Shown here: one piece after another, positions 44,023 through 53,677 of the stretch
Layout: each line of letters opens with the position of its first letter
Position numbering within the stretch: the stretch's first letter is position 1
DNA from: Hyphomicrobiales bacterium
Lineage (GTDB): Bacteria > Pseudomonadota > Alphaproteobacteria > Rhizobiales > NORP267
Direction: 5' to 3'
Assembly (NCBI GenBank): GCA_021775875.1
Contig: JAJFHA010000028.1
Span: 1-64,000 of the forward strand
Length of the DNA: 64,000 bases
The notes under the pieces: generated by a model
What the model was told of the DNA's origin: nothing
Database searches by the model: none
Seen by the model: only the letters and a program-made list of their open reading frames with translations
Position numbers and translations under genes: made by a program

Positions 44023-45222
44023 ATGCTGCCTTTTCTTTATTCGATGATGGTGGTTGCCTCTCTTGTGATTGGGACACAACCGGCGCTGGCACAATCGTGT
44101 CATAACGGGGCCAGTTTCAATACCTGGCTCGATGATTTCCGGCGATTTGCCGGGTCTCAGGGGGTTTCGTCGCGGACCATAAATAGCGCCCTGAATGGCC
44201 TCACGTTTAATCAGAGGGTGGTTGATCAGGATCGTCGTCAGCGGGTTTTCACCCAGACATTTCTGCAATTCTCTGATCGCATGGTGGCGCAATATCGGCT
44301 TGATCGAGGACGTCGGCATATCGCTGACAAAAATTCGATGTTTTCGCGCATCGAGCGTGAATTTGGAGTGCCAGCGCCAGTGCTGGTAGGTTTTTGGGGG
44401 CTGGAGACGGATTTTGGTGCCAATATAGGTGATATGTCGGTGCTGCGCTCGCTGGCAACGCTGGCTTATGATTGCCGTCGCCCGGAACGGTTTCGCGGTG
44501 AATTGCTGGCAGCGTTGCGGATTATCGACAAGGGTGATCTGACTGCCGCCCAGATGGTCGGGCCGTGGGCCGGTGAAATGGGCCAGACCCAGTTTTTGGC
44601 ATCTCATTATGACAATTATGGCATTGATTATGACGGTGACGGGCGGCGCGATTTGTTGCGTAGTTCGGCGGATTCGCTTGCCTCCGCCGCTAATCTGCTG
44701 AAGGCGCATGGATGGCGGCGCGGCGAGCCGTGGCTCGAAGAAGTGCAGGTGCCGTCGCAGATGCCCTGGGAAGAAGCCGGGCTTGATATCCGTCATTCGC
44801 GCTCCGACTGGAGCCGGTGGGGGGTGAAATATATTGACGGGCGGGCGCTGTCATCCGACCGGACGCAGGCCGCTCTGCTGTTGCCGATGGGGCGCAACGG
44901 TCCGGCGTTTTTGGCCTATCGCAATTTCGATGTTTATCTGGAATGGAACCAGTCGTTTATCTATTCGATCACGGCTGGATATTATGCGACCCGGCTCGCG
45001 GGAGCTTCGCGGGTCAGCCGGGGCCGGGCAGAGGTTTCGCCGCTTACCTATGAGCAAACGAAAGAGCTGCAACGGCGCCTTTCAAACGCCGGGCATAATG
45101 TGGGGCGGATTGACGGCATTATCGGTGCCAATACCCGCGCAGCGGTTCGTACCGTCCAACTGCAATTGGGGCTGCCGGCGGATTCCTATCCGACGCTGGA
45201 ACTGTTGCGACGCCTGAACTGA
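44023..45222 (+). CDS. Lytic murein transglycosylase (MltB-like) with C-terminal peptidoglycan-binding domain
   Basis: Signal peptide, FGVPAPVLVGFWGLETDFGANIGDM, GEMGQTQFLASHYDNYGIDYDGDGRRDL, PG-binding repeat RRLSNAGHNVGRIDGIIGANTRAAVRTVQ. Confidence 0.92.
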   Translation: MLPFLYSMMVVASLVIGTQPALAQSCHNGASFNTWLDDFRRFAGSQGVSSRTINSALNGLTFNQRVVDQDRRQRVFTQTFLQFSDRMVAQYRLDRGRRHIADKNSMFSRIEREFGVPAPVLVGFWGLETDFGANIGDMSVLRSLATLAYDCRRPERFRGELLAALRIIDKGDLTAAQMVGPWAGEMGQTQFLASHYDNYGIDYDGDGRRDLLRSSADSLASAANLLKAHGWRRGEPWLEEVQVPSQMPWEEAGLDIRHSRSDWSRWGVKYIDGRALSSDRTQAALLLPMGRNGPAFLAYRNFDVYLEWNQSFIYSITAGYYATRLAGASRVSRGRAEVSPLTYEQTKELQRRLSNAGHNVGRIDGIIGANTRAAVRTVQLQLGLPADSYPTLELLRRLN

Positions 45223-45260
45223 CCAAAAACAGTTTTTCAAATAGAATATGAGGAAATCCG

Positions 45261-46361
45261 ATGCCAAGAACCACACCACCGTTTCGCGCTGATCATGTGG
45301 GAAGCCTGTTGCGCCCGCAAGCGATCAAGGACGCCCGGGTTAAATTCAACGCGGGAGAGATTGATAGCGCGGCGCTCGCAGAGATTGAAGACCGCGAAAT
45401 AATCGCAGCCATCAAGCGACAGGAAGAGGTCGGGCTGCAAGCGGTCACTGACGGCGAATTTCGCCGGGCCTGGTGGCATTTCGATTTTCTGCAAGATCTG
45501 GACGGGATGGAAAAATACGATACCGGCACCGGCATCCAGTTTGAAGGGGTCGAGACCAAAGCCGACGGGGTCAGGGTTTGTGGCAAGGTTGGGTTCTCAA
45601 CCCATCCGATGATCGAGCATTTCAAATTTGTTCAGGCCAACACCGAGAGAATGGCGAAATTTACGATTCCCTCGCCAAGCGTGCCGCATTTCCGGCCCGG
45701 GCGGAAAGCCATCGGGGAAGAATTTTATCCCGATCTTGCTGATTTTTTCACCGATCTTGGCGACGCCTATAAAGGCGCGGTCAATGCGTTTGCTGATGCC
45801 GGGTGCAAATATCTGCAACTGGACGAGACCAATTTCACCTATCTCTGTGACGAGACCCAGCGCCAGATGGTGATCGACCGGGGCGAAGACCCTGACCCGT
45901 TGCCGGAGATTTATGCCGGAATGGTCAACAAGGCGATTTCAGAAATTCCCGACGACATGACCATCACCATGCATTTGTGCCGGGGCAATTTCCGCTCTAC
46001 CTGGATTGCCCAGGGTGGCTATGAGCCGGTTGCTGAGGTGCTGTTCAACAGCATGGATGTGCATGGCTATTTCATGGAATATGATTCTGAACGCGCTGGC
46101 GGGTTTGAACCTTTGCGGTTTGTGCCCAAGGGCAAAATGATTGTGCTCGGGCTGGTCACCTCGAAGACCGGTGATCTGGAATCAAAAGACGACCTCAAGG
46201 CACGGATCGAAGAAGCCGCCAAATATGTTGATATCGACCAGCTTTGCCTCAGCCCGCAATGCGGGTTTGCCTCAACCGAAGAAGGCAACGTGCTTAGCGA
46301 AGCTCAGCAATGGAAGAAGCTCGAAATGATCGTCGAACTTGCCGAAGAGGTCTGGGGGTAG
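45261..46361 (+). CDS. Cobalamin-independent methionine synthase (MetE C-terminal-like) family protein
   Basis: FRADHVGSLLRPQAIKDAR, YLQLDETNFTYLCDE, ITMHLCRGNFRSTWIAQGGY, LCLSPQCGFASTEEGN. Confidence 0.9.
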   Translation: MPRTTPPFRADHVGSLLRPQAIKDARVKFNAGEIDSAALAEIEDREIIAAIKRQEEVGLQAVTDGEFRRAWWHFDFLQDLDGMEKYDTGTGIQFEGVETKADGVRVCGKVGFSTHPMIEHFKFVQANTERMAKFTIPSPSVPHFRPGRKAIGEEFYPDLADFFTDLGDAYKGAVNAFADAGCKYLQLDETNFTYLCDETQRQMVIDRGEDPDPLPEIYAGMVNKAISEIPDDMTITMHLCRGNFRSTWIAQGGYEPVAEVLFNSMDVHGYFMEYDSERAGGFEPLRFVPKGKMIVLGLVTSKTGDLESKDDLKARIEEAAKYVDIDQLCLSPQCGFASTEEGNVLSEAQQWKKLEMIVELAEEVWG

Positions 46362-46408
46362 GGTCACGAAAACGATCTGTGGGCTTTGCGGCTTGCCAAA
46401 CCGGTTTT

Positions 46409-46429
46409 TTAATTAATATACCTAATTAA
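46409..46429. promoter_or_regulatory. AT-rich dyad upstream of the gentisate dioxygenase gene
   Basis: TTAATTA-atatacc-TAATTAA, perfect 7-bp arms. Confidence 0.5.
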
Positions 46430-46454
46430 ATTTCAAAAGCCGGAGGGAAGACCC

Positions 46455-47507
46455 GTGACAGAGGATACGAGCACCCAGGAAGTCAGGCAGGAATTTTATG
46501 GCCGTCTGTCACCCCATAGCATGACGCCGCTCTGGGAAGTGTTGAAAGATCTTTTGAAAAGCGAGCCTGAAGCCAAGGCTGTTCCCTACAGGTGGAAATA
46601 TTCTGATGTGCGACCGCTGCTGCTTGAATCAGGCGGACTGGTGACGGCTGAGGAAGCTGAGCGCCGGGTGCTGGTTCTGGAAAACCCGTCTTATCCGGGT
46701 CAGACCCGCACAACCGCCTCGCTGTATGCTGGTATCCAGTTGATCCTGCCGGGCGAAGTGGCTCCAGCCCATCGTCATACCCCGTCGGCGTTGCGGTTTC
46801 TGCTTGAAGGCGAACAGGGTTTTACGGCGGTTGGCGGCGAGCGGACCATCATGAAGCCCGGTGATTTTATCATTACCCCGTCTTGGGCGTGGCATGACCA
46901 TGGCAACGAAAGCGACGGCCCGGTTGTGTGGATGGACGGGCTCGATATCCCAATGCTTGGATTTTATGAAGCGGTATTTATGGAAGGCCATAACGATCTG
47001 CAACAAAGTGTTGGCCGCCCCACAGGGGATGCGATTGCACGCTTTGGTCAGGGCATGTTGCCGATCTCGGGTGATGAAGCGCATCGGTACGGACAGAATT
47101 CGCCGATCTTCAATTATCCCTATGAACGCACCCGCGAAGCTTTGGTGGTATCGGCCCAGGGCGAAGACCCCGACCCGCATCTTGCCACCACGTTGCGATA
47201 CGCCAATCCGGTTGATGGCGGCTGGGCGATGCCGACCATGTCCACCTGGATGACCCATGTCAAAGCCGGGTGGGATACAACACCGATCCGCTCGACCGAT
47301 TCTATGGTGATGGCGGTTGCCGAAGGTGAGGCCAGCATCACTATTGGAGACACAACATATGATGTCGGGCCGCGGGATGTGGTCGCGATACCCGGTTGGC
47401 AATGGCGCAAAATCCGCGCAAAAAGTGATTGCTTCCTGTTCTTCTTCTCGGACCGGGTCGTGCACGAAAAGCTTGGATTTTTCCGCGAAGAACGCCAGGC
47501 TATCTGA
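46455..47507 (+). CDS. Gentisate 1,2-dioxygenase (bicupin)
   Basis: ASLYAGIQLILPGEVAPAHRHTPSALRFLLEGEQGFTAVGGERTIMKPGDFIITPSWAWHDHGNES; second cupin at the C-terminus. Confidence 0.93.
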   Translation: MTEDTSTQEVRQEFYGRLSPHSMTPLWEVLKDLLKSEPEAKAVPYRWKYSDVRPLLLESGGLVTAEEAERRVLVLENPSYPGQTRTTASLYAGIQLILPGEVAPAHRHTPSALRFLLEGEQGFTAVGGERTIMKPGDFIITPSWAWHDHGNESDGPVVWMDGLDIPMLGFYEAVFMEGHNDLQQSVGRPTGDAIARFGQGMLPISGDEAHRYGQNSPIFNYPYERTREALVVSAQGEDPDPHLATTLRYANPVDGGWAMPTMSTWMTHVKAGWDTTPIRSTDSMVMAVAEGEASITIGDTTYDVGPRDVVAIPGWQWRKIRAKSDCFLFFFSDRVVHEKLGFFREERQAI

Positions 47508-47525
47508 CAACCGGAGCTATAATTT

Positions 47526-48377
47526 ATGAGAATTTGTCGTTTTGATGATAATCGGCTTGGCCTGGTTGAGGGGGATGAGGTCGTCGATGTTTCATCTGCG
47601 CTTGATCAGCTTCCGGCTGTGCGCTGGCCGTACCCGCCGGGGGATTTGCTGATCCGCCATCTGGAAGAATTGTGGCCACATCTGGAAGCGGCGGCGAAGA
47701 CGGGCGAACGTCTCAAAATTTCGGACGTGACGTTGCGGAGTCCGGTTGCGAATCCTGGCAAAATCCTTGCCGCGCCGGTCAATTACGCCAAGCATATTGA
47801 AGAGGCTCGCGCCGACCCCGGGATCAATTTTGGGTCCGACGTCAAGGCGATTGATCATTATGGCATCTTTCTAAAAGCGACCAGCGCGCTGGTGGGGGCT
47901 GGCGAAGGTGTGGTGGCCGGGTCCGCTGACCGGCGCACCGATCATGAGATCGAATTGGCTTTGGTGATAGGTAAGGGTGGGCGTAACATTTCAGAGGCCG
48001 AGGCGTTTGATCATATTGCCGGATATGCGATTGCGCTCGATATGACCATTCGCGGCACCGAAGATCGCTCCTACCGCAAATCTCTCGATACCTTTGCTGT
48101 GTTAGGGCCTTGGATGGTCACGGCTGACGAGTTTGGTGACCCGGCGCAAGTTGATTTCGAATTGAGGATCGATGGCGAAATACGGCAGAAGTCCAATACC
48201 CGGCATTTGATTTTTGATGTCCCGAAATTGATTGCCTATTCGTCGCAAGCCTTCACGCTGGAGCCCGGTGATATTATCATGACAGGGACACCGGAAGGCG
48301 TTGCGCCGGTCAAACCGGGCGACGTGATGGATTGTTCGATTGACGGGATCGGCACCATGCAGGTGGGTGTTCGCTAG
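47526..48377 (+). CDS. Fumarylacetoacetate hydrolase family protein (fumarylpyruvate/maleylpyruvate hydrolase candidate)
   Basis: KILAAPVNYAKHIEEA, DHEIELALVIGKGGRNISEAEAFDHIAGYAIALDMTIRG, GDIIMTGTPEGVAPVKPGD. Confidence 0.9.
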   Translation: MRICRFDDNRLGLVEGDEVVDVSSALDQLPAVRWPYPPGDLLIRHLEELWPHLEAAAKTGERLKISDVTLRSPVANPGKILAAPVNYAKHIEEARADPGINFGSDVKAIDHYGIFLKATSALVGAGEGVVAGSADRRTDHEIELALVIGKGGRNISEAEAFDHIAGYAIALDMTIRGTEDRSYRKSLDTFAVLGPWMVTADEFGDPAQVDFELRIDGEIRQKSNTRHLIFDVPKLIAYSSQAFTLEPGDIIMTGTPEGVAPVKPGDVMDCSIDGIGTMQVGVR

Positions 48378-48379
48378 GA

Positions 48380-48648
48380 GATGAGCGCACCCGCACCCCC
48401 TCTTCTCGTGAGCTGCAAACAACAAGCAAGATGCTCGATAAAATTGCCAGATACAGGCTGTGGCGCTAAAACTAACGAAAGCAGGCACCGAGGCGGTTGA
48501 AATTGTATATGCCTGTAGCAAAAGCCATGAAGATGCGCTGCTTGCTCAACTCAGTGAAAATGAGCGCCGCAACTTTATGGATTTGCTTGGCAAAGCTTTG
48601 AATAGCGCCAGTGCCGCTCTTGAAGACAACAATTCAGGAATCAAGTAA
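48380..48648 (+). pseudogene. Decayed MarR-family regulator (HTH remnant plus C-terminal remnant in different frames)
   Basis: Frame a: ...ELQTTSKMLDKIARYRLWR* (HTH-like); overlapping frame b from 48460: VALKLTKAGTEAVEIVYACSKSHEDALLAQLSENERRNFMDLLGKAL (MarR wing/C-terminal helix). Confidence 0.65.
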
Positions 48649-49882
48649 CTGCCTTGCGGGCGTGAAATTCCGGTTTGTCCCAAGCTCCGGTCGCCATGGC
48701 ATCGCGTAACGTGGCGATACAATCCCAAACATCGGTGAAGCGCATATAGAGCGGCGTTAATCCGAACCGCAGAATTCCGGGTTCGCGATAATCGCCGATA
48801 AACCCTTGCCCAATCAGATATTGCATGATGGCGTGGCCGTGTTCGTGAACCAGTGATACCTGGCTGCCACGAACTTCATGGTCGCTGGGGGTCACAATCG
48901 TGAAACCCTGATCGGCAAGCTCTTGGTTGACCAGTTCAATGAACAGATCAGATAAGGCCAGAGATTTTTCCCGAACGGATTTAATACTTACACCTTCAAA
49001 CGTTTTGAGGCCTTCGATCAATCCCACAAGGGAGAGGATCGGTGGGGTGCCCACAAGGGCCTTGGCGATCGATTGATGCGGGTCGTAATCGGTTTCAAAC
49101 GCGAACGGGCGGGCATGGCTGAACCAGCCCGTCAAAGCGGGCTCAAACGCGGCTTGGCAATTTGAGCGAATATAAGTGAAGGCTGGCGCGCCGGGGCCGC
49201 CATTCAGATATTTGTAGCCGCAGCCAATGGCATATTCGACGCCGTCTTTTTCCAGATCGAGCGGTACCGCACCGGCTGAATGACAAAAATCCCAGATCAG
49301 GGGAATATCCAACGCCCGGCATTGGGCGGTGATCTTATTGAGCGGGTACATGGCGCCGGTGCGATAATTTACATGGGTGAGGACAACAAGCGCGGTATCT
49401 TCATCGATAGCGCTCGCCACGTCTTCCATTTCGACCCGAACCAATTCGTGGTGGTTGCCTAGCAGCCGGATCAGGCCTTCCAGGATATAGCCGTCGGTTG
49501 GAAAATTGGTGGTTTCGGTGATGATTTTTTTGCGGCCTTCAGATGCGCCCAAAATCCCGGCTGCGAGTTTGAACAGATTGACCGAGGTTGAATCGCCAAA
49601 CACCACTTCGCCGGGTTTGGCACCAATCAGCGGTGCCAACATATCTCCCGCATCGGCAGAGAGGTTGATCCACCCGGCATCGTTCCAGCTTGAGATCAGT
49701 CCTTCGCCCCAGGCACTTGTGACAGCTTTGCTGATTGCCTCGGGCGCTGATTTGGGAAGCGGGCCAAGGGAATTGCCATCAAGATAGGCAATGCCTTCAG
49801 GTAATGTGAAGCGTTCGCGGCAATGGCGTAGCCGATCTTTGCAATCGCGCTTTGCGCATTCGTTGCGATCAATCATTGGCAA
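48641..49882 (-). CDS. kynU: Kynureninase
   Basis: GIAYLDGNSLGPLPKSAPEAI, WDFCHSAGAVPLDLEKDGVEYAIGCGYKYLNGGPGAPAF. Confidence 0.94.
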   Translation of the reverse strand: MPMIDRNECAKRDCKDRLRHCRERFTLPEGIAYLDGNSLGPLPKSAPEAISKAVTSAWGEGLISSWNDAGWINLSADAGDMLAPLIGAKPGEVVFGDSTSVNLFKLAAGILGASEGRKKIITETTNFPTDGYILEGLIRLLGNHHELVRVEMEDVASAIDEDTALVVLTHVNYRTGAMYPLNKITAQCRALDIPLIWDFCHSAGAVPLDLEKDGVEYAIGCGYKYLNGGPGAPAFTYIRSNCQAAFEPALTGWFSHARPFAFETDYDPHQSIAKALVGTPPILSLVGLIEGLKTFEGVSIKSVREKSLALSDLFIELVNQELADQGFTIVTPSDHEVRGSQVSLVHEHGHAIMQYLIGQGFIGDYREPGILRFGLTPLYMRFTDVWDCIATLRDAMATGAWDKPEFHARKAVT

Positions 49883-50103
49883 GTGGTCTTCTCCTGTACG
49901 GAATTTTCATATGGTGCAGTGTGGCTTTTTCCAAAATTTCCGGCAATTGATTTTAAGAGTGCAACTGAAAATTATTGGTAACTGATCTGGCGTTCCAAGG
50001 GTAACGAGACGCGAATAGCTACGTACACTTTTTTGTCACCAATTATTTTCGGATAAGCAATTGAGGATCGGAGAGATTCCTGTTTAGTATGCCGGTCATA
50101 AAA

Positions 50104-50125
50104 CCAACCGGTATCCAACCGGTAT
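50104..50125. repeat. Tandem 11-bp repeat immediately upstream of livG
   Basis: CCAACCGGTAT CCAACCGGTAT. Confidence 0.6.
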
Positions 50126-50143
50126 CCCTGAGGGGGGAAATAT

Positions 50144-50911
50144 ATGCTTGAACTGGACAACCTGACGAAGTCCTTTGGGGGACTTCAGGCGGTTGACAAT
50201 TGCAGCCTCAAAATTGAGGCGGGCAAAATCACCGGATTGATCGGCCCGAATGGTGCCGGAAAAACCACCATCTTCAACATGATTGCCGGCGCGATGAAGC
50301 CGACGTCGGGGCGGATTTTGTTTGAGGGCGAAGATATTGCGGGTCTGCCGACCCATGAAATGTTTCATCGCGGCATTGTGCGGACGTTTCAAATTCCTCA
50401 CGAGTTTGGAAAGCTGACGGTGCTTGAGAATTTGATGGTGGTTCCCGCGGATCAAACCGGTGAAAACCTGATTTTGGGTTTGTTCACACCCGGTGCCGTC
50501 AAAAAGCGTGAGGAAGAGGTGTTGGCGTTGGCTGAGGATACGCTTGAGTTTCTCACCCTGACCCATCTCAAGGATGAGTTGGCGGAAAACCTGTCTGGCG
50601 GTCAGAAGAAGCTTCTCGAACTTGGCCGGACCATGATGACAGATGCCAAACTGGTGCTGCTCGACGAACCGGGAGCTGGCGTCAATCCAACCCTTTTGAA
50701 GCAGCTTGGCAACATGATCCGGCGTTTGAAGGAAGAACGGGGCTACACTTTCTGTATTGTCGAACACGACATGGACATGATTGCGAGCCTTTGCGATCCG
50801 GTCATTGTCTTGAACGAGGGCAGTGTGCTGACCCAGGGCAAGATGGCTGATGTGCGCAAGGACGAGCGCGTGCTGGATGCCTATCTTGGCGGTGGGGAGG
50901 AAGCCGCATAA
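50144..50911 (+). CDS. livG: Branched-chain amino acid-type ABC transporter ATP-binding protein (LivG-like)
   Basis: GLIGPNGAGKTTIFNMIAG, NLSGGQKKLLELGRTMM, LLDEPGAGVNP. Confidence 0.94.
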   Translation: MLELDNLTKSFGGLQAVDNCSLKIEAGKITGLIGPNGAGKTTIFNMIAGAMKPTSGRILFEGEDIAGLPTHEMFHRGIVRTFQIPHEFGKLTVLENLMVVPADQTGENLILGLFTPGAVKKREEEVLALAEDTLEFLTLTHLKDELAENLSGGQKKLLELGRTMMTDAKLVLLDEPGAGVNPTLLKQLGNMIRRLKEERGYTFCIVEHDMDMIASLCDPVIVLNEGSVLTQGKMADVRKDERVLDAYLGGGEEAA

Positions 50912-51672
50912 TGGCTATCCTCGAACTGGAAAATATCCATGGTGGCTATGGGCAAACGGAAATCCTTCACGATATTTCGATGAGGGTCGAACCGGGTGAA
51001 ATTGTCGTCATAATCGGACCCAACGGTGCCGGTAAATCTACCGCAATGAAATCTGTATTCGGCCTTCTGAACCTGACTTCCGGGAGGATTTTGCTGGATG
51101 ATGTGGATATCACCAACACGCCCCCCGAAAAGGTGGTGCGACAAGGGGTCTGTTACGTACCGCAAACGGGTAATATTTTTCCAAATCTCAGCGTTCATGA
51201 AAATCTGGAAATGGGCGCTTATGTGCGCCAGGACGATTTTAGCGGTCGGCTTGACGAAATTTATGAGCTTTTCCCGCCGCTGGTTGAAAAGCGTAATTTG
51301 CCCGCTGGAACACTTTCGGGCGGACAACGCCAGATGGTGGCGATGGGCAAAGCTTTGATGCTGGATCCGAAAATTTTGCTGTTGGATGAACCATCCGCCG
51401 GTCTTTCGCCGAAATATCGAGGCGAAATTTTCAAAGTGGTACGCGATATCAATGAAGCTGGAACACCAATCCTGATGGTGGAGCAAAATGCCAAACAGGC
51501 GCTCGGCATTGCTGACCGTGCCTATATTCTGGTCGACGGCAAGAACCGGCTGGACGATACCGGCAAGAACCTGCTCGCCAACAAGGAAGTGGCGGAAATG
51601 TTCCTTGGCGGGGGCAAGACGGAAGTTAAAAAACCGGCGGTGCGCAAGGCCCGGGGGACGCCCAAGACATGA
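50911..51672 (+). CDS. livF: Branched-chain amino acid-type ABC transporter ATP-binding protein (LivF-like)
   Basis: IIGPNGAGKSTAMKSVFGLL, TLSGGQRQMVAMGKALM, LLDEPSAGLSP. Confidence 0.94.
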   Translation: MAILELENIHGGYGQTEILHDISMRVEPGEIVVIIGPNGAGKSTAMKSVFGLLNLTSGRILLDDVDITNTPPEKVVRQGVCYVPQTGNIFPNLSVHENLEMGAYVRQDDFSGRLDEIYELFPPLVEKRNLPAGTLSGGQRQMVAMGKALMLDPKILLLDEPSAGLSPKYRGEIFKVVRDINEAGTPILMVEQNAKQALGIADRAYILVDGKNRLDDTGKNLLANKEVAEMFLGGGKTEVKKPAVRKARGTPKT

Positions 51673-52559
51673 TCGATTTTATCAATTTCCATTTGATCCC
51701 CGGTTTGGTTCTGGGCAGCATTTATGCCCTCGGCGCTATCGGGGTAACTTTGACATTCGGGATTTTGCGGTTTGCCAATTTTGCCCATGGTGAGATCATG
51801 ACGCTCGGGGCGTATCTGACCCTGACAATGATGTGGCTGACCGGGTGGCACCCGTTGATCCTGTTGCCGGTGACGATGGTGATATTGTCGCTGATTGTGA
51901 TCGGCATGGATCAGGCTTTCTTTAAGCCATTCCGTAATAGTCCGGCTGTTACTGTGGTGATCGCCTCGTTTGGGCTGATGCTGATGATTAGGTCCGTCAC
52001 CCAGTTTAGCTGGGGGGCTCAATTGCAGGCCTTTGTGCCTGGAATTCAGCGGCCAAATGTATTTTTCGATGCATTGAGAATATCACCGAAGCATATTCTG
52101 ATCGTCATCAGCGCGATGGTTCTGATGCTTGTTGTCCATTGGGTGCTGGCTCATACGCGAATCGGCAAGGCAATGCGGGCCATGTCAGATTCTCCCGAAC
52201 TGGCTCGCCTTACCGGCATTAATACAGAACTTGTTATCAAGGCTACCTGGATTTTGGGTGCTTGCATGGCGGCGGCGGCTGGCGTGTTTCTGGCTTATGA
52301 CAGCCATGTCAGCACGATGATGGGCTTCCAGATTTTGCTGCCTACTTTTGCCGCTGCGATTGTGGGCGGGATTGGGCGACCCTACGGTGCCATGGCAGGG
52401 GGCCTGTTGATCGGCGTCACGGAAGAATTATCGAGTTACGCATGGCTTGGCGACGGGCCGCTGCTTGAACCCGGATACAAGGCCGGGGTTTCCTTTGCGA
52501 TCATGATCGGCGTGCTGATTTGGCGGCCAAGCGGGTTGTTCCGCGGGAGGGTATTTTAG
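51669..52559 (+). CDS. livH: Branched-chain amino acid-type ABC transporter permease (LivH-like)
   Basis: GLVLGSIYALGAIGVTLTFGILRFANFAHGEIMTLGAYL. Confidence 0.94.
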   Translation: MIDFINFHLIPGLVLGSIYALGAIGVTLTFGILRFANFAHGEIMTLGAYLTLTMMWLTGWHPLILLPVTMVILSLIVIGMDQAFFKPFRNSPAVTVVIASFGLMLMIRSVTQFSWGAQLQAFVPGIQRPNVFFDALRISPKHILIVISAMVLMLVVHWVLAHTRIGKAMRAMSDSPELARLTGINTELVIKATWILGACMAAAAGVFLAYDSHVSTMMGFQILLPTFAAAIVGGIGRPYGAMAGGLLIGVTEELSSYAWLGDGPLLEPGYKAGVSFAIMIGVLIWRPSGLFRGRVF

Positions 52560-52561
52560 AG

Positions 52562-53509
52562 ATGGATCAACTATACGGATATTCTCTCTACGGCCTGTCG
52601 CTGCTGACCTTTGGCGGGATTTACGCCATGCTGGCCTTGGGTCTCAATATTCAATTGGGATTTACCGGGCTTTTTAACGCGGGCATTGCCGGGTTTTTTG
52701 TCGTTGGTGCCTATGTTTCGGCGATCCTTTCAACAGCGCCTTCGGAGCGCCATATTGGTGGATTTGACTGGCCTATTCCTTTTTCTCTTGTGGCCGCGAT
52801 GGTGGTCAGTGCGCTCATTGGTTGGGCGGTGGCTCGAATATGTATGCGCCTCAGAGCCGATTATCTGGCCATTGCCACGCTAGGGATCGCTGAAATTTTG
52901 CGGCTCATTTTCAAGAACGAAACTGATCTGACAAATGGTGCGCGTGGGGTTTCCTATATTCCGAAGCCTTATGAAAGTCTGGCGCAACCCTGGAACCACG
53001 TGATGATGACGGTGGTGGTGCTGGCGATTGTGGCTGTGCTTTATTTCATGCTTGAGCGGGCGCGAAAATCACCCTGGGGCCGGGTCATGGCGGCGATTCG
53101 CGAAAACGAAGATTCAGCGCGTGCAGCCGGTAAAAATGTTGACCGCCTGCGCGTTCAGGCCTTTGTTGTCGGCTCGGCCATGATGGGTCTGGGTGGTGGC
53201 ATGATGGCGCATCATCTGAAATTTATTGACCCGAACGCTGCCGACCCGACCACCGCGACGTTCCTGGTCTTTGTGATGCTGATTGTTGGCGGTAGTGGTA
53301 ACAACAAGGGTGCCATTGTTGGCGCCTTGTTGATGTGGACGATCTGGTCAGCGACTGAAATTTTCACCAGTATGCTGCCGGGTGATCTGGCGATCCGGTC
53401 CGCCTATATCCGGGTGTTCCTGATCGGATTGATGTTGCAGATCATGTTGCAAAAATTTCCGCAGGGTTTATTCCCGGAAAAACGACTGGAAACAGGGAGT
53501 TCCGGTTAA
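52562..53509 (+). CDS. livM: Branched-chain amino acid-type ABC transporter permease (LivM-like)
   Basis: YAMLALGLNIQLGFTGLFNAGIAGFFVVGAYVSA; start ATG 52562 chosen. Confidence 0.93.
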   Translation: MDQLYGYSLYGLSLLTFGGIYAMLALGLNIQLGFTGLFNAGIAGFFVVGAYVSAILSTAPSERHIGGFDWPIPFSLVAAMVVSALIGWAVARICMRLRADYLAIATLGIAEILRLIFKNETDLTNGARGVSYIPKPYESLAQPWNHVMMTVVVLAIVAVLYFMLERARKSPWGRVMAAIRENEDSARAAGKNVDRLRVQAFVVGSAMMGLGGGMMAHHLKFIDPNAADPTTATFLVFVMLIVGGSGNNKGAIVGALLMWTIWSATEIFTSMLPGDLAIRSAYIRVFLIGLMLQIMLQKFPQGLFPEKRLETGSSG

Positions 53510-53677
53510 AATATTCTGACATTTCCTGATGGCCGTTAAGGCTGAAAAGCAAGAATCCGGAACCGGAATTGCATTTTACCGGGAATTGTCGGAACATAGG
53601 GCAGGAGCCTTATCTCTGTGGGCCATTTTGGTCCGTGTAATATCCAAGAAGTATATAATTTAATTGGGAGACGAGTG

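Noticed and set aside
43999-44796. 265-aa minus-strand ORF opposite the lytic transglycosylase
   Set aside because: Shadow ORF; the plus-strand MltB-like protein is clear.
46629-47510. 293-aa minus-strand ORF opposite gentisate dioxygenase
   Set aside because: Shadow ORF of a well-supported bicupin gene.
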